From Pseudomonadota bacterium (GTDB lineage: Bacteria; Pseudomonadota; Alphaproteobacteria; Rhizobiales; Rhizobiaceae), in contig JAEYXI010000373.1 in assembly GCA_023428515.1 (NCBI GenBank), positions 1 to 11,547 on the forward strand: a stretch of DNA of 11,547 nucleotides, read 5' to 3'. The first letter of the stretch is position 1. Every line of letters starts with the position of its first letter. A program made the position numbers and the translations under genes. Shown here piece by piece: positions 10,543 to 11,547 of the stretch. The notes under the pieces were generated by a model. The model did not search any database and was not told the DNA's origin. It saw nothing but the letters and a program-made list of their open reading frames with translations.

Positions 10543-11547
10543 GTGGATTCAAAAGTCAGGCCGGTCAGGCTGGCCGACGTCGCCAAGGCGGCGGGCGTGT
10601 CGCATGGCACCGCCTCCAACGTCTTCTCGCGCCCCGAGATCGTGCGCGAGGAAGTGCGCGAACGGGTGAAGGCCGCGGCTGAAAAGCTGGGCTATGGCGG
10701 CCCGGATCCCAAGGGCCGGCTGCTCCGCGCCGGCAAGGTCAACGCGATCGGCGTCGCCACCGCCGAGCCCCTCGCCTATTTCTTCGACGATCCCTTCGCG
10801 CGCGTCGTCATGTCGGGCATCGGAGAGGCTTGCGACAATACCGGCGCGGGCATCTCGCTCGTCTCGGCCGCCAATGACGAACAGCTTGCCTGGAACATCC
10901 GCAGCGCGCTGGTCGACGGCTTCATCGTCTTCTGCCTCGAAGGCGGCTCGCGCCTCGTCGACCTCACCCGTGAGCGCGGCCTTCCCTTCGTGGCGCTCGA
11001 CTTCGGCTTCGACGACGAGACGATCGCCGCACTCGGCGTTGACGATGTCGCCGGCGCGCGCCTCGCCGCGCGTCACCTCGCCGACCTCGGCCCCAGGCGT
11101 TTCGCCATCCTCTCGCTGGAATTCGATGAGGGCACGCACGGCCCGGCGTCGCTCGAGCGGGCCAGGAACGCCGTCTATGGCGGCACGCGCGACCGCATCA
11201 CCGGCTACCTGGAAGCAATCACCGAAGCCGGCATCGATCCGGCTTCGGTGCCGATCTACGAGACCCTCAACGACAAGGCGACGACTGCCGCCGGGCTGAA
11301 GCATTTCATGGGGTCGGAGAACCCGCCGACCGCAATCCTTGCAATGTCCGACAAGGTCGCGCTCCATGCGCTCGAGTGGTTTGCCGCCCGGGGCATCTCG
11401 GTGCCCGAAGATATTTCGGTAATTGGCTTCGACGGCGTGCCGGAGGGCGAGGTTTCCGAGCCGCCGCTCACCACCATTGCCCAGCCCATGGCCGATATGG
11501 GCCGCCGCGCCGTGGAGATGATCTTGTCCTTCGACGGCGCGGTGCGC
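10543..11547 (+). CDS. LacI-family transcriptional regulator (3' end beyond window)
   Basis: 335 codons are visible and the frame is open at the window edge. The N-terminal LacI helix-turn-helix is at about 9-36 (RLADVAKAAGVSHGTASNVF and onward), followed by the hinge-helix region near 38-56. The periplasmic-binding-protein-like effector domain ends with the usual AILAMSDKVALHALEWFAAR, then GISVPEDISVIGFDG, then L-T-T-I-A-Q-P. These regulators usually sense a sugar or related small molecule; the ligand is not readable here. The GTG start is preferred because the gene's own promoter ends just upstream and GGGAG lies 7 bases before it; an in-frame ATG at 10516 falls inside the -10. Three copies of one operator in front of it point to autoregulation and control of the divergent small gene. 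Further targets may lie downstream. Confidence 0.88.
   Translation, partial: MDSKVRPVRLADVAKAAGVSHGTASNVFSRPEIVREEVRERVKAAAEKLGYGGPDPKGRLLRAGKVNAIGVATAEPLAYFFDDPFARVVMSGIGEACDNTGAGISLVSAANDEQLAWNIRSALVDGFIVFCLEGGSRLVDLTRERGLPFVALDFGFDDETIAALGVDDVAGARLAARHLADLGPRRFAILSLEFDEGTHGPASLERARNAVYGGTRDRITGYLEAITEAGIDPASVPIYETLNDKATTAAGLKHFMGSENPPTAILAMSDKVALHALEWFAARGISVPEDISVIGFDGVPEGEVSEPPLTTIAQPMADMGRRAVEMILSFDGAVR

Overview
The window looks like chromosomal DNA from an alphaproteobacterium of the Hyphomicrobiales (Rhizobiales), most likely a Mesorhizobium/Phyllobacteriaceae-type organism. This rests on the high GC content, the LdtR-type MarR regulator next to a DUF6163 membrane protein and a Tat-exported protein resembling an L,D-transpeptidase, a HemB of the aspartate (non-zinc) metal-site type, and promoters of the CTTGAC/CTATAT kind. 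Species assignment is inference. No RNA genes, CRISPR arrays or intact insertion sequences were seen, and no gene-free stretch exceeds 300 bases.

Layout. Bases 1-3078 carry a minus-strand series read from right to left: a small VOC-fold protein (2728-3078), 3-hydroxyisobutyryl-CoA hydrolase of valine catabolism (1579-2622), a DUF6163 membrane protein started by a TTG that overlaps the preceding stop (1163-1582), the MarR regulator ldtR (438-953), a strong intrinsic terminator (376-412), and the first 50 codons of a Tat-exported protein, probably the LdtR target ldtP (1-150). Divergent from the VOC gene is hemB (3203-4234, plus strand).

Immediately after hemB sits a two-gene MNT/HEPN toxin-antitoxin cassette (4275-4915). 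It is bracketed by two direct copies of the last ~60 bases of hemB (4165-4224 and 4954-5013, 59/60 identical). The distal copy still has an in-frame stop and overlaps the convergent opgC gene. The simplest reading is that the cassette entered the hemB 3' end and duplicated it, as site-specific islands do, although no integrase is present.

Next come opgC (4984-6183, minus), an alpha/beta hydrolase (6346-7011, plus) with two palindromes in its leader, a DUF423 membrane protein (7147-7500), an SLC13-type permease with two internal RCK_C domains (7567-9342), and, convergent with it, a DUF2270 membrane protein (9345-10043, minus).

The right end is a compact regulatory unit. A LacI-family regulator (10543 to the window edge, plus) is divergent from a 47-residue small protein (10251-10394, minus). 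Three copies of a 14-bp LacI-type operator lie between them. One overlaps the -35 of the regulator's promoter, one covers the start point of a near-consensus promoter facing the small gene, and one abuts the small gene's ribosome binding site. The two most distinctive observations are the hemB-repeat-flanked MNT/HEPN cassette and this triple-operator circuit driving an unrecognised small protein.
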